DNA of 64,000 nucleotides from Oegoconia quadripuncta (GCA_949316235.1 OX438749.1:5536914-5600913), one strand, 5' to 3'. Numbered from the stretch's first letter, positions 42,005 to 53,395 are shown. Translations and numbers: made by a program. Notes: a model not told the origin generated them from the letters alone.

Positions 42005-44470
42005 TTTAACATAGCAATTAATAAAACGCTGAAAAGAGATATATCGTACGTGCCAGTAACTGAGTCACTACTCGATCAATATAAGAGTAAAGTGACTGCG
42101 AAATTAGATTATTTACCGTACTGTGACGATCCTAATGTATTATATAAATCAGTTTTTGACATTTTAAAAACTGAAAGTAATAAAGTTTTCTTAGCAAAAT
42201 CTGTTAAAATCAACAATTCCCTCGTTTTTAGTGATTGGGCGACGGTGGGAATTCATAAAAGTAGGCAAAAGTTATATGAGCTTTATGATGAAAGGACATA
42301 TAATAAGAGCGAAAGTTTTATTGAATATGTTAGGCAATACTCGAAAATATTCAAGCGAGCTTGTGCCACAGCAAAATCAAATTTTATAAATAATAAAATA
42401 AAGAATAGCGCGGACATAGTAAAGACAACTTGAAAAGTTATAAATAGCGAAACTGGCAAATTTAAAACTCTTAACACTGATACGCGATTAAAAATTAATG
42501 ATCGAATTCTAACTTCACAATTAGAAGTTGCAGAAGCTTTTGAAAAATTCTTTACTGATATCCCAATATTAACTACAAATTCTCTGAATTCATGTCCCAC
42601 ACTCGCTGAATCGCTACTTAAACAAAATGTGGAGATTTGTGACTCCCATTTTAAATTTAATCATGTAAGTCCTATAGACATCTTAAAAGCATTTCGTTCT
42701 TTAGACAAGAAAAAAACTGCCGACCTTCACGGTTTATCAGTAAAAATTATTAGTGCCGTAATTGATTGTATTTCACCACACTTAGCTTATATCTTTAATA
42801 AATGTACTGATGATGGCATATTTCCTGATCTGATGAAGCACAGTAAAGTCATACCTTTATTTAAATCCGGTAGTACATCAGACCCCTCTAATTTTAGACC
42901 TATTTCAATACTGCCGACTCTCAGCAAAATCTTTGAAAAAATTATATTAAATCAGATATCGAGTTATTTTTACAGTAACAATCTAATGTCATATAAACAA
43001 TTCGGTTTTACAAGGGGCCGCTCGACAACCGATGCAGGTGTCGAGCTCTTACAATATATTTTTGAGGCTTGGGAAGATGCGCGGGATGCAATAGGAGTAT
43101 TTTGCGACTTGTCCAAGGCCTTTGATTGCGTTCATCACGACACTTTAATCAGGAAATTACGTCATTATGGTGTAACCGGCCGAGCTCTCGACCTTCTGAA
43201 TTCTTATTTGAGTAACCGAGTTCAGAGGGTTGATATCAGTGGCAATACATCGTCAGGGTCGACAGTCTGTATGGGCGTCCCACAAGGCTCCATTCTCGGA
43301 CCATTTTTGTTTTTGGTTTACATAAATGACTTGCCAAACCTTGTAAACGATAAACATGAAATAGTATTGTTTGCTGACGATACCTCTGTAATGTTTAAAG
43401 TAAATAGACTAAAATTAAATTATGACGACGTGAACAACGCTATTTCTCAAATAGTAGAATGGTTTACGGCAAATAATTTGTTACTGAATGAGAAAAAAAC
43501 TAAATGTGTAAAATTTGTACTGCCTAATGTCAGGGAGGTGCCCACAAATATAATGATAAAAAATGTCACTCTAGACCTTGTTGAGTCCACTGTATTTTTG
43601 GGCATTACTTTGGACGCCAAATTACAATGGGGTCCTCATATCCATAAATTGGCGAAGAAGCTCAGCTCTGCAGCGTATGCAGTCAAAAAAATTAGACAAA
43701 TATCGGACGTAAATACTGCTAGATTAGTATATTTTAGTTATTTCCATAGCCTGATGTCTTACGGTATCTTGCTGTGGGGAAATGCCGCGGATATCAATAC
43801 AATCTTTGTTTTACAAAAACGAGCCGTTCGCGCAATTTATCAATTGAGACCTGCAGTGTCACTTAGAGACAGATTTAAAGAGTATAATATTCTAACCTTT
43901 TCGTCACAGTACATTTTTGAAAATCTAATATATGTCAAAAAAAATATAGCATCATTTAGGAAAAATAGTGATAAACATGATGTCAATACAAGAAATAAAG
44001 ATAAACTTGCAGGTCACATAAGTCGCCTCCACAAAGTCAGTAATTCATTCAAAGGGTTATGTATACGCTTTTTCAATGAAGTTCCTGTTGATATACAAAA
44101 TCTTCCTTTCAATAAATTTAAAGATACTATAAAACAGAAACTTATTAAGAAAGCATATTATAAAATATCAGATTATTTAGATGATAAACAATCATGGACA
44201 TAACCAGCCCGTTCGCATAACCAGGCTATTTCACAATTAATAATGAAATATTATAATATAAAATAATAATTTTGTAATATAAAAACCTTTTTTTAAAAGA
44301 GCGACCTCTCGAGTTTCTTGCTTGTTCTTCTCAGGGAAAAATTGCCTTTTGAACAAGCAGTAGCTTTAAAAATGTAAAATCTGACTATTTTAAGTGTACC
44401 CTGTGTACCTACAAAATAAAGCATTTTTTGATTTTGATTTTGATTTTGATTTGATTTTGATTTTGATTTT
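42005..44470 (+). mobile_element. 5'-truncated Jockey/CR1-type LINE inserted in SINE B
   Basis: 2466 bp between GTCT copies (42001-42004, 44471-44474), splitting a SINE B. One frame is open from the insertion point through ORF2 to 44203 except for a single TGA at 42431-42433, where relatives usually have Trp (context K-x-x-W-K-x-I-N). Missing: ORF1 and the endonuclease; present: the pre-RT linker, the full RT and the C-terminal region. The 3' UTR (44204-44428) contains GGTTTCTTGCTTGTTC-like and AACAAGCAGTAGCTTTAAAA, and the tail is (TTTTGA)n. Copies: 52618 (inverted) and 58507. Confidence 0.85.
42629..44203 (+). CDS. Non-LTR retrotransposon reverse transcriptase (ORF2 part)
   Basis: 524 codons from an internal ATG; the frame continues upstream to the TGA at 42431. 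Enzyme: RNA-directed DNA polymerase that copies LINE RNA at a nicked target. RT motifs by residue: HSKVIPLFKSG and FRPISILPTLSKIFE 71-104; QFGFTRGRST ~124-133; motif A FCDLSKAFD with Asp160; motif B GVPQGSILGP from 216; motif C FADD 248-251 with both catalytic Asp; LLLNEKKTKCVKF ~284-296; FLGITLDAKLQW 323-334. The C-terminal part contains RLVYFSYFHSLMSYGILLWG, usual in Jockey/CR1 ORF2. No endonuclease domain, so it is not autonomous. The true start would lie far upstream in a full element; the ATG here is only the first after the stop. CR1 versus Jockey is not settled. Confidence 0.85.
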   Translation: MEICDSHFKFNHVSPIDILKAFRSLDKKKTADLHGLSVKIISAVIDCISPHLAYIFNKCTDDGIFPDLMKHSKVIPLFKSGSTSDPSNFRPISILPTLSKIFEKIILNQISSYFYSNNLMSYKQFGFTRGRSTTDAGVELLQYIFEAWEDARDAIGVFCDLSKAFDCVHHDTLIRKLRHYGVTGRALDLLNSYLSNRVQRVDISGNTSSGSTVCMGVPQGSILGPFLFLVYINDLPNLVNDKHEIVLFADDTSVMFKVNRLKLNYDDVNNAISQIVEWFTANNLLLNEKKTKCVKFVLPNVREVPTNIMIKNVTLDLVESTVFLGITLDAKLQWGPHIHKLAKKLSSAAYAVKKIRQISDVNTARLVYFSYFHSLMSYGILLWGNAADINTIFVLQKRAVRAIYQLRPAVSLRDRFKEYNILTFSSQYIFENLIYVKKNIASFRKNSDKHDVNTRNKDKLAGHISRLHKVSNSFKGLCIRFFNEVPVDIQNLPFNKFKDTIKQKLIKKAYYKISDYLDDKQSWT

Positions 44471-44512
44471 GTCTGATTGAGGTGTAGTACCAACCGGTTG
44501 TGCATAAAAAAA
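44471..44512 (+). mobile_element. SINE family B, 3' end after the LINE
   Basis: GTCTGATTGAGGTGTAGTAC and TTGTGCATAAAAAAAA continue the SINE that stops at 42004. Confidence 0.8.
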
Positions 44513-44616
44513 AAGTTACGCTTGACTTGCGATCGACTATACTAAAATAACTTAATACTTACATACAGCTGTAAAAGTAGGTATTTAATCATAATTATTA
44601 GATATCATAATTATAA

Positions 44617-44730
44617 GGATGTCTGGTAGAAATCGCTTAATAGCGATAAGACCGCCTAGTTGTACAACTTTTTTAAGCTATTTTTATGAAGTGTATTGTA
44701 AAATTTTTGTGCAATAAAGTGTACTTGATC
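44617..44730 (+). mobile_element. LINE 3' UTR (GGAAGAGATC family), diverged
   Basis: GGATGTCTGGTAGAAATCGC, TTAATAGCGATAAGACCGCC, TGCAATAAAGTGTACTTGAT. It lacks the usual repeat tail. Confidence 0.55.
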
Positions 44731-45317
44731 ATAACGAAACCGCAAAACGAGGCTTGTCAAAGTGCTGTCTTCTTTGTAGAAAAAACTATCGCACGCCTGA
44801 TAATTTTCATTCAATTTCATTTACGATTATTACCACAATTTTCTCATTTTTAGAGATTTTCTGGGGGACAGCAATATTGAAGCCTTTTCCGAAAAGAGGT
44901 TAAAATAACTTTCTGGAAACGTATTGCTTATTTTTCATAATTTTTTTGTTTTGTGTACTCATTTCGGCTGCCCGATTTTTTTTTTTTAAAACACCAATGA
45001 ATCAACAAAATGGATAAAAAGAATAAAGGTAATTTTCGCCCTTGAACCCCTAAATCACAGAAGGCACTGAATCTGTAATTGGCCGAAAAGAATCGGAAAA
45101 CGCCGCATCTGCCACATCCTTTGGCCGGATGCCAAATGTAATTTACTGGCGCGTGCTTTGATTATGGCCTGCCCAAAAATATTTCGGCCTTTTGGCACAA
45201 GAAACTCGGTGCAGAGAATTGTAAATTGTAACTTGCTTGTTACATAATTCGTTTTTAGTGTTCCGTAATCAAAAATGGCAAAACCGAACACTGTAATCAC
45301 CTCGGTGCCTGTCCCCC
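44731..45317. other. No recognised feature
   Basis: An 88-codon minus frame (45055-45321) has no recognised domain. 45060-45320 is less AT-rich than its surroundings but matches nothing else here. Confidence 0.4.
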
Positions 45318-45568
45318 ACATGTTTGGTACTCAGTTTGGTTGGTGGTAGGGCATTTTAAATATCCGCCTAGTAAGCTACCACCATCTGATTTAAATCTGC
45401 CGCCAAATTGGTTAATAGCATTGTTGTATTCGTTTGTCAGAGATAAGATAGCCAGTCCCCCAAATAGGATGGAGTTTTCGGGTCAGCACGCTTCCACCTT
45501 CGGGCTCATCTTCACTTAACATCAGTTATGAATGAGGTCAAGTGCTATAACCAGTTGTGTATAAAAAA
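45318..45568 (+). mobile_element. SINE family B, head missing
   Basis: ACATGTTTGGTACTCAGTTT, GTAGGGCATTTTAAATATCC, GATAAGATAGCCAGTCCCCC, TCTTCACTTAACATCAG and a GTTGTGTATAAAAAAA end. The tRNA-like part is absent. Confidence 0.75.
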
Positions 45569-45734
45569 ATCTGTTATAGAAAATAGTGGCCCAAATACAA
45601 ACAAATTGTTTAAAATATTGAAAAACCGAAATTTTTTAAAGTGTGATAGTAGACGCTGATTTGCGACATACATCCAGATAAAAGATTTCCAGATAAAATT
45701 TTTCGGTTTATGACATATTAGCCCAGTAAAAATA

Positions 45735-45808
45735 TTTTTTTTTATGCAAGACGGGTTCGTACTTGCCCTCAATCACACCTGATGTTAAGTGAAGATGAGG
45801 TCGAATCC
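45735..45808 (-). mobile_element. SINE family B, 3' fragment
   Basis: TTTTTTTTATGCAAGACGGG, ACTTGCCCTCAATCACACCT, GATGTTAAGTGAAGATGAGG, inverse of the B tail. Confidence 0.7.
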
Positions 45809-45873
45809 CAGAATACTTTTACCAATCACTGTGGAAAAACATAGGGAAGCCAATTGCTAAGTTTAAACGATAA

Positions 45874-46028
45874 TGGTGTCGATTACGGATGTACACCAAC
45901 TAAACTAAACTAAAACTAGTTTTAAAGTAGTCCTGTTTCTTCCTCCCTAGAACAGTACGATGCGACGGCACCACTCCAAAACTAGTTTCAGTTAAGTTTA
46001 GTTTAGTTGGTGGACATAAACGACACCA
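45874..46028. mobile_element. MITE, TGGTGTCG family
   Basis: TIR TGGTGTCGATTACGGATGTA, ACCAACTAAACTAAAC and the inverse at the right. The interior AACAGTACGATGCGACGGCA, CCACTCCAAAAC is inverse to 26480-26642. GATAA precedes and TTATC follows, so the palindrome extends 5 bp beyond the family TIR. Confidence 0.75.
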
Positions 46029-46151
46029 TTATCAAAACTAGGCCATAAAACTTTTCGTGCGAACGGTAAAATCGTTGTGAAATAGCGCGATTGACCCCCA
46101 ATAACTTCCTTTTTTAAAGATGAAGCGATAGCGACGGTCTAGAAACATATT

Positions 46152-46434
46152 CATCATCAGGCCGTGAACACCCCACTGCAGGGGCATGGCTTTATATGAG
46201 GGTATGACCCATAGTTCACCACGCTGGCTGATTTCACATGCCTTAGAACTTTTATTTCTCAGGCTTGCGGGTTTCCTCACGATATTTTCCTTCACCGTTT
46301 AATAGCAGTCTGATAAATCCATATATGTAATTAAATTCAATTTAAAAACTCATTAGTACATGGCCTGCCTGACAATCGAACCTGGACCTCCCAAATTGGG
46401 AGACCGCGTCTTAACCGCTGAGCCACCGATGCTC
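46152..46434 (-). mobile_element. SINE family C, full length
   Basis: Minus strand: GAGCATCGGTGGCTCAGCGG, TTAAGACGCGGTCTCCCAAT, box B GGTTCGATTGT (degraded), CAGGCAGGCCATGTAC, AACGGTGAAGGAAAATATCG and a GCAGTGGGGTGTTCACGGCC then TGATGATG end. Confidence 0.8.
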
Positions 46435-46608
46435 AAGAAATATAATATTTTCATTTAATTAAGTATTTGAAACGCGTCTCATATCTATTAGATCATAGTG
46501 TTGCGCGTGATCGTTGACCAATAACTTAGGAGAGGTGCGTCGGCATGCGTAAATTGGTTCTTGACATTCCGCGCAGGGCCGGCTTAGGGCACTTGCAGAC
46601 CCGTTATA

Positions 46609-46810
46609 ACGTTATTAACCATATTTATTTACAAGCCTTTAAGTAAATGGTTGTAAATCTCAGATTTTTGACCAATAAAAGCTATATCTGTTTACGGCTT
46701 GAAATAAACTGTTTTATGTTGGCTAATAACGTCGGCAAAATAATATTTTATAACTCCATCTTACCATATATTTAAGTAACTTATATGGTAAGACTGTGTT
46801 ATAAAATATT
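46609..46810. repeat. Two adjacent palindromic elements
   Basis: First: ACGTTATTAACC at 46609 and its near-inverse GGCTAATAACGT ending 46732, with TTTATTT and CAAGCC also inverted inside. Second: AATATTTTATAACTCCATCT (arm 46742-46770) and its near-inverse (46782-46810), an 11-nt loop. Both look like small MITEs or one compound element. TSDs not resolved. Confidence 0.55.
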
Positions 46811-47398
46811 CCTTTGGTCGGCCGTATCGGTAATTTTAGCGCGTAATATTTATTGTCTTCATTTTTTAAATATTGTTTTGCATATTTTATATGTAACACG
46901 GGTTGTGATTTATTGCGGATGCAGCTTTGAATTGCGCTAAGAGTTTTTTGTGTAATGATACGAATATTTATACACGAGACATACATATTTTTCCGTTATC
47001 TATATCCACAGCTATGTTATTATGTAAGCCCACAGGCACAACTTGCATCTGTATCGACTATGAACGACTATGAACTTCAAGGTCATAGCCCAAAGTCCAT
47101 ATTTTGAATATTTACTCAATACAATTTTATGAATGTAAAAAAGTAACGATCGAGTGGCTAAAATCCCTAAATTATAGTAAGGTGGAGAGATTAATGCAAG
47201 TGGTAACATAAAATACATCTGACATCTGCTCAGTGGATAACTATAGATAACTATCCGACGCCCAGGTAATGTTACACGTATAGGACTAGCAGACACACTC
47301 ATGCACACACAAACACACACACAGATAGTAGTTCTATTTATTATGTTAAAACAAGTGTAACATAATTAGTATTTAATATTAAGCTAAAACCTTATCTT
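46811..47398. other. No gene; short CA tract at 47290-47325
   Basis: The minus frames 46723-47320 have no recognised domain. ACACACTCATGCACACACAA is a degenerate CA repeat. Confidence 0.4.
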
Positions 47399-47516
47399 AT
47401 GGAAGAGCGGGATTTCCTCTGTTACAGGTATTATTATACTTAGGTAAGAGGAAAGTCCCATCTATATCATTTGTTAAGATCTGAGAAATAAATAATTTTT
47501 TTTTTTTTAAAGTCAC
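47399..47516 (+). mobile_element. LINE 3' end (GGAAGAGC family)
   Basis: TTATGGAAGAGCGGGATTTC, ACAGGTATTATTATACTTAG, GAGAAATAAATAATTTTTTT. Parallel to 12412-12525. Confidence 0.5.
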
Positions 47517-47634
47517 TTTAAAGCTCACCGCGGATTCGGACGGGAGCCGCACAAACCACTCAGGCTTTATCTTGTTTGGTGTGTCTGAAATATAACTATT
47601 CTGCTTCCCTTTTTTATGAAATAAAATAAATAAA

Positions 47635-47705
47635 TAAATATTTCGGACACTAAACTTACACCAATTATCTAATCCAAAATAAGCAATTATTATTATATGG
47701 GATAA
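47635..47705 (-). mobile_element. SINE family A, 3' fragment
   Basis: AAATATTTCGGACACTAAAC, TTACACCAATTATCTAATCC is the inverse of the A terminus. The 152-codon minus frame 47397-47855 runs through this and the LINE tail, so it is not a gene. Confidence 0.65.
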
Positions 47706-48767
47706 TTTTGTTGCAAGCAATTTAGCGCTAGTCGCCACCTGACTACGCCCCTGTGCGTATGCATCGTCAATCAATGCCTTTGCACCATATAATGGACCCG
47801 TCCAGTCCAGCCCACTAACTCGCCTACATCGTCGGCTTGCTCCGCTGTTCGACACGCTTACAGGCCCTCGGGACGGCTGGACGGCTGTCTACGAGTATAC
47901 GCGATGCCATATGGATCCTGCCAGGTTGACCGAAATGGGGGACCACCGGCGAATGATATTGAAGAAAGTGTTTGAAGATTTCAAAGCATTTCACATTCAG
48001 GAGTTCTGCATATCTACTCGTACATATACTTCTCTACCTATTCGTCTTGTTGCTGATATTGTATGCTGTGAAATAAATATACCTATATCTAATGTATATA
48101 CTTCTTACCTTTAGAGCATTGTACAGTTCGTATCAAAAGTATATGATGTTCCAAAATTATAACTGCTATTTTCATGAATTAAAGAAATTTGAAACAAATA
48201 GGAAACCTAGCAATGTTTAATTTTTTAATTTAATTTAATGTATTTTTGTCCAAAATAATTTTTGCCCATCTTGGGAAGTCACTCCGAAATGACTTGAACA
48301 GTTAACGACAAAATTGTCCACACATTTGTATGGAGACTTGTGCTTACGCTGAAGTTCAATCTCACTCAGATATTCAGCATGATGTGAGGGATGAGCCAAT
48401 CCTGTTTGTGCTCTACGAGGTTGAAATAACAAAAATTTTAGATATTTCGCTGCATCCCTCTACAAATCCATTCATCTAACCATTCATACAGGGTGTACAC
48501 ATCAGAGCATTTCCCTGATACCACACAGTTTACGGCTAATATGCAGATAAGCCCGGCATGCCATTTTTCTCGATTAAAAATAAAAATTTATTTGTTGTTG
48601 AAATGACAATGTCAAGTACGTTTAACTTTCTCACATGCTTTAAATTATAAAACAAACAAAAAAGAAATTACAAATTAAATTAACTCATTAAACCCTATTT
48701 AAAACACAATATGCATGCGAATGAGTTAACCAACTTGGTATTATAATAAATAACACTTATATACATT
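47706..48767. other. No recognised feature
   Basis: 47750-47960 is less AT-rich. A 67-codon plus frame starts at 47911 without a known domain. No splice or repeat evidence. Confidence 0.35.
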
Positions 48768-48812
48768 TTAGCGCTTAACTTCAATTACACCTGATGTTAA
48801 GAGGGTATATTC
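48768..48812 (-). mobile_element. SINE family B scrap
   Basis: CGCTTAACTTCAATTACACC then TGATGTTAAG is the inverse of the B 3' region. Confidence 0.5.
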
Positions 48813-48839
48813 CGTCCAGTGGTGTCCTCATTGGATAAT

Positions 48840-48963
48840 CAATCAATCAATCAAATACGCTTTATTGTTTAAATAAGGAAGGTACATTTAAATATCTTAT
48901 AGAAACTACAAATTAGGCGGCTTTATCGCTTACAGCGATCTCTTCCAGGCAAACCTATCATCA
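48840..48963 (-). mobile_element. LINE 3' UTR (GGAAGAGATC family)
   Basis: AATCAATCAATCAAATACGC, AAATAAGGAAGGTACATTTA, ATTAGGCGGCTTTATCGCTT and TCTCTTCCAGGCAAAC: the inverse of 31165-31285. Confidence 0.65.
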
Positions 48964-48982
48964 CGAAATTCAATACAAATAC

Positions 48983-49086
48983 AAGATAAGGTCGCCAAAT
49001 TGTACATTCTATTCTTACCACTTTTCTGAAACTGTGTTTTCTTATCTGTTGTGCAAATAAAGTGTATTTGTATTGTATTGTATTGT
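48983..49086 (+). mobile_element. LINE 3' UTR (GGAAGAGATC family), head-to-head with the previous one
   Basis: GATAAGGTCGCCAAATTGTA, GTGCAAATAAAGTGTATTTG and a TATTGTATTGTATTG end, parallel to 28642-28771. The upstream part is cut where the inverted copy begins. Confidence 0.55.
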
Positions 49087-49254
49087 ACAAATAACTTAGG
49101 ATTACTTTTTAATTAATCAAAAAAGCCGTAATTGAAGCTATTTATTTTATTTATAATTAGCTTTTTGGCTTCTCGAGTGCAGGTCAGAGCGATATTTTTT
49201 ATTTATTATGTATTTAAAAAGAAATCTTAGTTTATGATTACTGGACTGAATAAG

Positions 49255-49480
49255 CCGTCTTATGAAAAATAAGGCCGAAAAAAGCGCGCTTACCCGGAAC
49301 CCCTAACTTATTATTTGGATATCTTATTTCTAACAACCGAATCCCAACAATGATATCAGCATTGCTGCGGCAGATTTATATATAAGATAGCGGTAACTGT
49401 GCAAGCAGAAATTTAGAGTAACATCCACCAAACCGAATATACACGCCGCTGTGAATAGAAATCGCAATCTCCTTTTTTCT
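49255..49480 (-). mobile_element. SINE family B, degraded
   Basis: AAGGCCGAAAAAAGCGCGCT, TACCCGGAACCCCTAAC, GGATATCTTATTTCTAACAA, GCGGCAGATTTATATATAAG and a damaged head. Inverse to the B consensus, with many substitutions. Confidence 0.6.
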
Positions 49481-49945
49481 GTTTAGTCAACAAAATTTCA
49501 ATCAAGGTCTTCTATATCAGAAGTACTGTGTGGCTCATGGAAATGCACGAATTTGTAAACACCCCTAATTCATGTAATTCCTGAATACTAGTGACTCTAA
49601 ATTGTATGAAAGTGTGAATTCAAATTCACCCTGTATGTACATGTATATAGGTAAATTCCTATAAACCTACGTGTAAATCTCTATACAAGTGTATCGAGTA
49701 ATGATGACAGTGGATGCATTGAACGCGCCAATCCGTCCGTGAAAGATAACGCGTGGGGTGCGTCTGGACCATTAAATTACTCTGTGGTGTGGCCCTTAAC
49801 GAGTGCACTTCGAGCTTTGATGTCATATTTGTCTTTATCATCGTATGAATTATTTTATATCGACGCATTACAAAATTAGTGACTATCTGAATGACAAACA
49901 CGCTTGGTGTACTTCGACCAGCGCCCAAAATTTATAAAGTTGTAT

Positions 49946-50221
49946 CATCATCAGTATCTCAGCCCGTAAACATCCCACTGCAGGGATATAGGCCTTGCCT
50001 CGTATAATGAGCCATAGTATGAGCCATAGTCCACCACGCCGGTCCAATGCGGGTTGGGGATTTCCCATGCCTTAGAATTTTTATTTCTCAGGCATGCAGG
50101 TTTCTTCCCAGTATTTTCCTTCACCGTTTAGGAGCAGTCGGATAAATGCACATAAATAATTAAATTAAATTTAAAAACTCATTGGTACATGACCTGTCGG
50201 GAACCCGGACCTCCCAAATTA
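49946..50221 (-). mobile_element. SINE family C
   Basis: CATCATCAGTATCTCAGCCC, GTAAACATCCCACTGCAGGG, a duplicated ATGAGCCATAGT, TTTTCCTTCACCGTTTAGGA, AAACTCATTGGTACATGACC, then truncation inside the tRNA-like head. Confidence 0.8.
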
Positions 50222-50811
50222 CACTCCTATTAGTTGTTTACTGAACAATAAAAAAAAAGACAACAATGCTCTTGTGGGTTTCTTGCGCCGCTTCTTTTAC
50301 CACAGATGATTTTCCCTTTCCGAAGCGGTAGTAGCTTGGACATACTGACTGACAGGTAAATGCAATAAGCCATTTTATTTCCAATAGATTTAAATTGATA
50401 GTGTCAGAAAGTGTGACCCCGCTCCCGTAACTTTTTAATAATGCATGTCAAAAATATCAATTAAATCCAGATTTTAGAATTTAATCTAAATCTATCTAGA
50501 TATCATAATAAATCTAGATATCACCTATAAATCAGATCAGCAATCCCGTATTACTATTACGGTATTTCCTCACTCCATGAAAGACAAAAGCGAGTATCTG
50601 AACCCTCTATGAATACCATAGTAAATATTCTATGCATTTTATGTTTAAAGTCAACGTTTGGATATTTCTCGTTTCTCTGTAAAAAGCCATTGATATCATT
50701 TTTACTCATTAGACAACGTACTTTCTTTATAAGTTTAAAGTTATTGACGTCTATTACATTTATGGGTATAATCGTTTGGAAACACTTAACGATTACAGCC
50801 TACAGGCTTAT
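50222..50811. other. No recognised feature
   Basis: 50485-50525 is an imperfect AAATCTAGATATCA-type duplication. No gene; the 78-codon frame at 50609 is hydrophobic low-complexity sequence. Confidence 0.4.
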
Positions 50812-50876
50812 ATTTTTTTTGTATGTAGAACGGGTTAGCACTTGACCCCAATGAAGATGATGTCGAAGGAAAATTG
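50812..50876 (-). mobile_element. SINE family B scrap
   Basis: TTTTTTGTATGTAGAACGGG, TTAGCACTTGACCCCAATGA and AGATGATGTCGAAGG: the inverse of the B tail with an internal deletion. Confidence 0.5.
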
Positions 50877-52007
50877 ACATAATATACGTTGGTATTCTTT
50901 CGATAAATAGAATCTATCGCTCTCTAAAGATATATATCTATCCTGCTAGTATAACAGGAAAGCAAACTTACCTCAATGACCTGAGATGGTAGCATCAAGA
51001 TCAATTTATTACTGTAAACCGATACTTATCTGAAGCAAATAACCGTGGTATGATCCGTTTACCTGAACCGCAGGTACTAACTATGAAGTCGAGTCCATTA
51101 TTTGCTGATAAATTGCTTGTTATGCAAAAAGTGTATTTGTCTAACATGACCCTGTGATTGGAGAAGACCTATTCAAGACTTCAGAAAAGTTGTGACGACG
51201 ATTATACCATAAAAACCACCAGCTACCCTAGTGATAAACGTTTCTTTGTAGACAAATGCTAACGCTAACTCTCGCAAATTATTGTCTGTTAAATATTCGC
51301 ATTATTATTCACGGTAGCCTTTTGCTTCCTAAACATTAACACTCACTGCGTTGTGGCGCTGTCCGTGGTGTATCAAAACAGGGTGTCAAGCATAACTTGA
51401 TCCCCTTCCCCATAGGTTTAAGCCTTAGTGCTGATTTTGAATTCATTTAGCTACACTCCCATTTGCCGAGGTGGGGGGTGGGATACTTCTTTCCTACTTC
51501 ACACCTTTATCTCTTCTTTAATTAGTCTGGGGCCCAAGGTAGCAATAGAGACACATAGGGCACCGTCTACCTTCAGTAGGCGCCGTGCAGAGTACCACTG
51601 TTGATCCTGGCTTACAGGAGTTCTGTTACAGTGGGAGGAGTGTGGAGGCGGGTAATGTTAAATATACGCGATTCGATAGCATTTGTTGTTATAGAATTGT
51701 TTGCTACTTGTCTAGGCGGTTATCATGAAGTCGTAAATTATTTAAGAAGCAATGTACTTCCTTGAAGATAACAACAAATAAATAATAAAACTCAATGCCA
51801 GTATTAAAAAACCGGCCAATACTGCCAAGACAAGAAGACAAGGCTGGCAGCACGGTGAACGAGGAAAAAGGAGGCTCTCGTACCGTTGGAATACTATGAA
51901 TACTACATCTTACAAGTATACCAGCACTAATAAGACTTAAGGCCTTTGCTTCATAAAAATTTCAGTATATTTTGATACTCCACAACATCATCTTGGTGTA
52001 GTGGTGT
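50877..52007. other. No gene recognised
   Basis: 51330-51660 has higher GC (GCCGAGGTGGGGGGTGGGAT) but no open frame or repeat could be supported. A partial TTGGTGTAGTGGTGT just before 52008 looks like a SINE A box A duplicate. Confidence 0.35.
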
Positions 52008-52238
52008 GACGACCGATTGGTATAGTGGATAGTGACCCTGTCAGCGAAACCAACGGTTGCGGGTTCAAATCCCGCGACGGGTAAATGTGTGTGTGGTGAA
52101 TATGAACATTTATTCCTGAGTCATGGATGTTTATATAAATATTTATGTATGTTTATCCGTTATCTAGTATCCATTGTACAAGCTTTGCTTAGTTTGGGAC
52201 TAGATGATTGGTGTAAGTGTCCGAAATATCTATCTATC
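52008..52238 (+). mobile_element. SINE family A, full length
   Basis: GACGACCGATTGGTATAGTG, box B GGTTCAAATCC (one change), TTATTCCTGAGTCATGGATG, TATCTAGTATCCATTGTACA, GGGACTAGATGATTGGTGTA. The tail is CTATCTATCT instead of TTTATTT. Confidence 0.85.
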
Positions 52239-52617
52239 TTCTTTGATGCTGACTGTACAATCGGGTTCATAAGTGCGAATACAGTTCCGTCTGAAACGCC
52301 TCTGTATTTATGACAAGTATCGATTACTATGTCATGTTGTGCATTTGACTGCACAATTTAATAATTAAACCGGCAAAAATTCTCTGCAGTACCACCATCA
52401 GTTCTTTTAACCAACTTGTTTATCTTCGATTTTCGGAAACGAATGCAACTGCGATCCATGTCAGCAGGTATAATTGAAGTCCCTCGAGGAAATACTAATA
52501 GGGTTACAGAACCCTTAGCATACGCGTACCTTATCTTCTTAATGCCTATCCATATTAGAAATGAGACAACAAAGGTAGATTCACCAATACCTACCTCTAC
52601 ATTACAATTTTTTACAA

Positions 52618-53395
52618 ACAAATTTTGTAGGTACACAGAGTACACTTAAAATAGTTTACATTTTTTAAGCTACTGCTTGTTCCTAATGCAATTTAACCCT
52701 GAGAAGAACAAGCAAGAAACCGAAGGGTTGCTCTTTTAAATTCAGGCTTTGATTTTACATAAAGTTTTTATATTATAAAAAGGTTTTTATATTTCATTAT
52801 TAATTGTGAAATAACCGCCGCATGCGAGCGATCTGATTATGTCCATGTCCAGGGATTATTATCATCTAAATAGTCTGATATTTTATAATATGCTTTGTTA
52901 ATAAGTTTTTGTTTTATAGTATCTTTAAATTTATTGAGAGGAAGATTTTGTATATCAACTGGAACCTTATTGAAAAAGCGTATACTTATGTATACTTATG
53001 TATACTTATGTGTTCAAAGGTTATCCCTTTGAATGAATTACTGACTTTGCGGAGGCGACTTATGTGACCTGCAAGTTTATCTTTATTTCTTGTATTGACA
53101 CCATGTTTATCACTATTTTTTCTAAATGATGCTATATTTTTTTTGACATATACATTAGATTTTCAAAAATGTACTGTGACGAAAAGGTTAAAATGTTATA
53201 CACTTTAAACCTATCACTAAGTGACACTGCAGGTCTCAATTGATAAATTGCGCGAACGGCTCGTTTTTTGTAAAACGAAGATTGTATTTATATCCGCGGC
53301 ATTTCCCCACAACAAGATACCGTAAGACATCAAGCTGTGGAAATAACTAAAATATACTAATCTAGCAGTATTTACGGCTGATATTTGTCGAATTG
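52618..53395 (-). pseudogene. Truncated inverted copy of the 42-kb LINE
   Basis: Minus strand: CAAATATCAGCCGTAAATAC, then GATGTCTTACGGTATCTTG and AATGCCGCGGATATAAATAC, through the C-terminal region to the 3' UTR (TTTCTTGCTTGTTCTTCTCA, GTGTACCTACAAAATT). It covers ORF2 from about residue 355 of the 42629 ORF. It has frameshifts and a local TATACTTATG x3 expansion at 52979-53010. It lacks the TTTTGA tail. Confidence 0.8.

Noticed and set aside
47397..47855. 152-codon minus frame
   Set aside because: Crosses a LINE tail and a SINE A end, so it is a composite of repeats.
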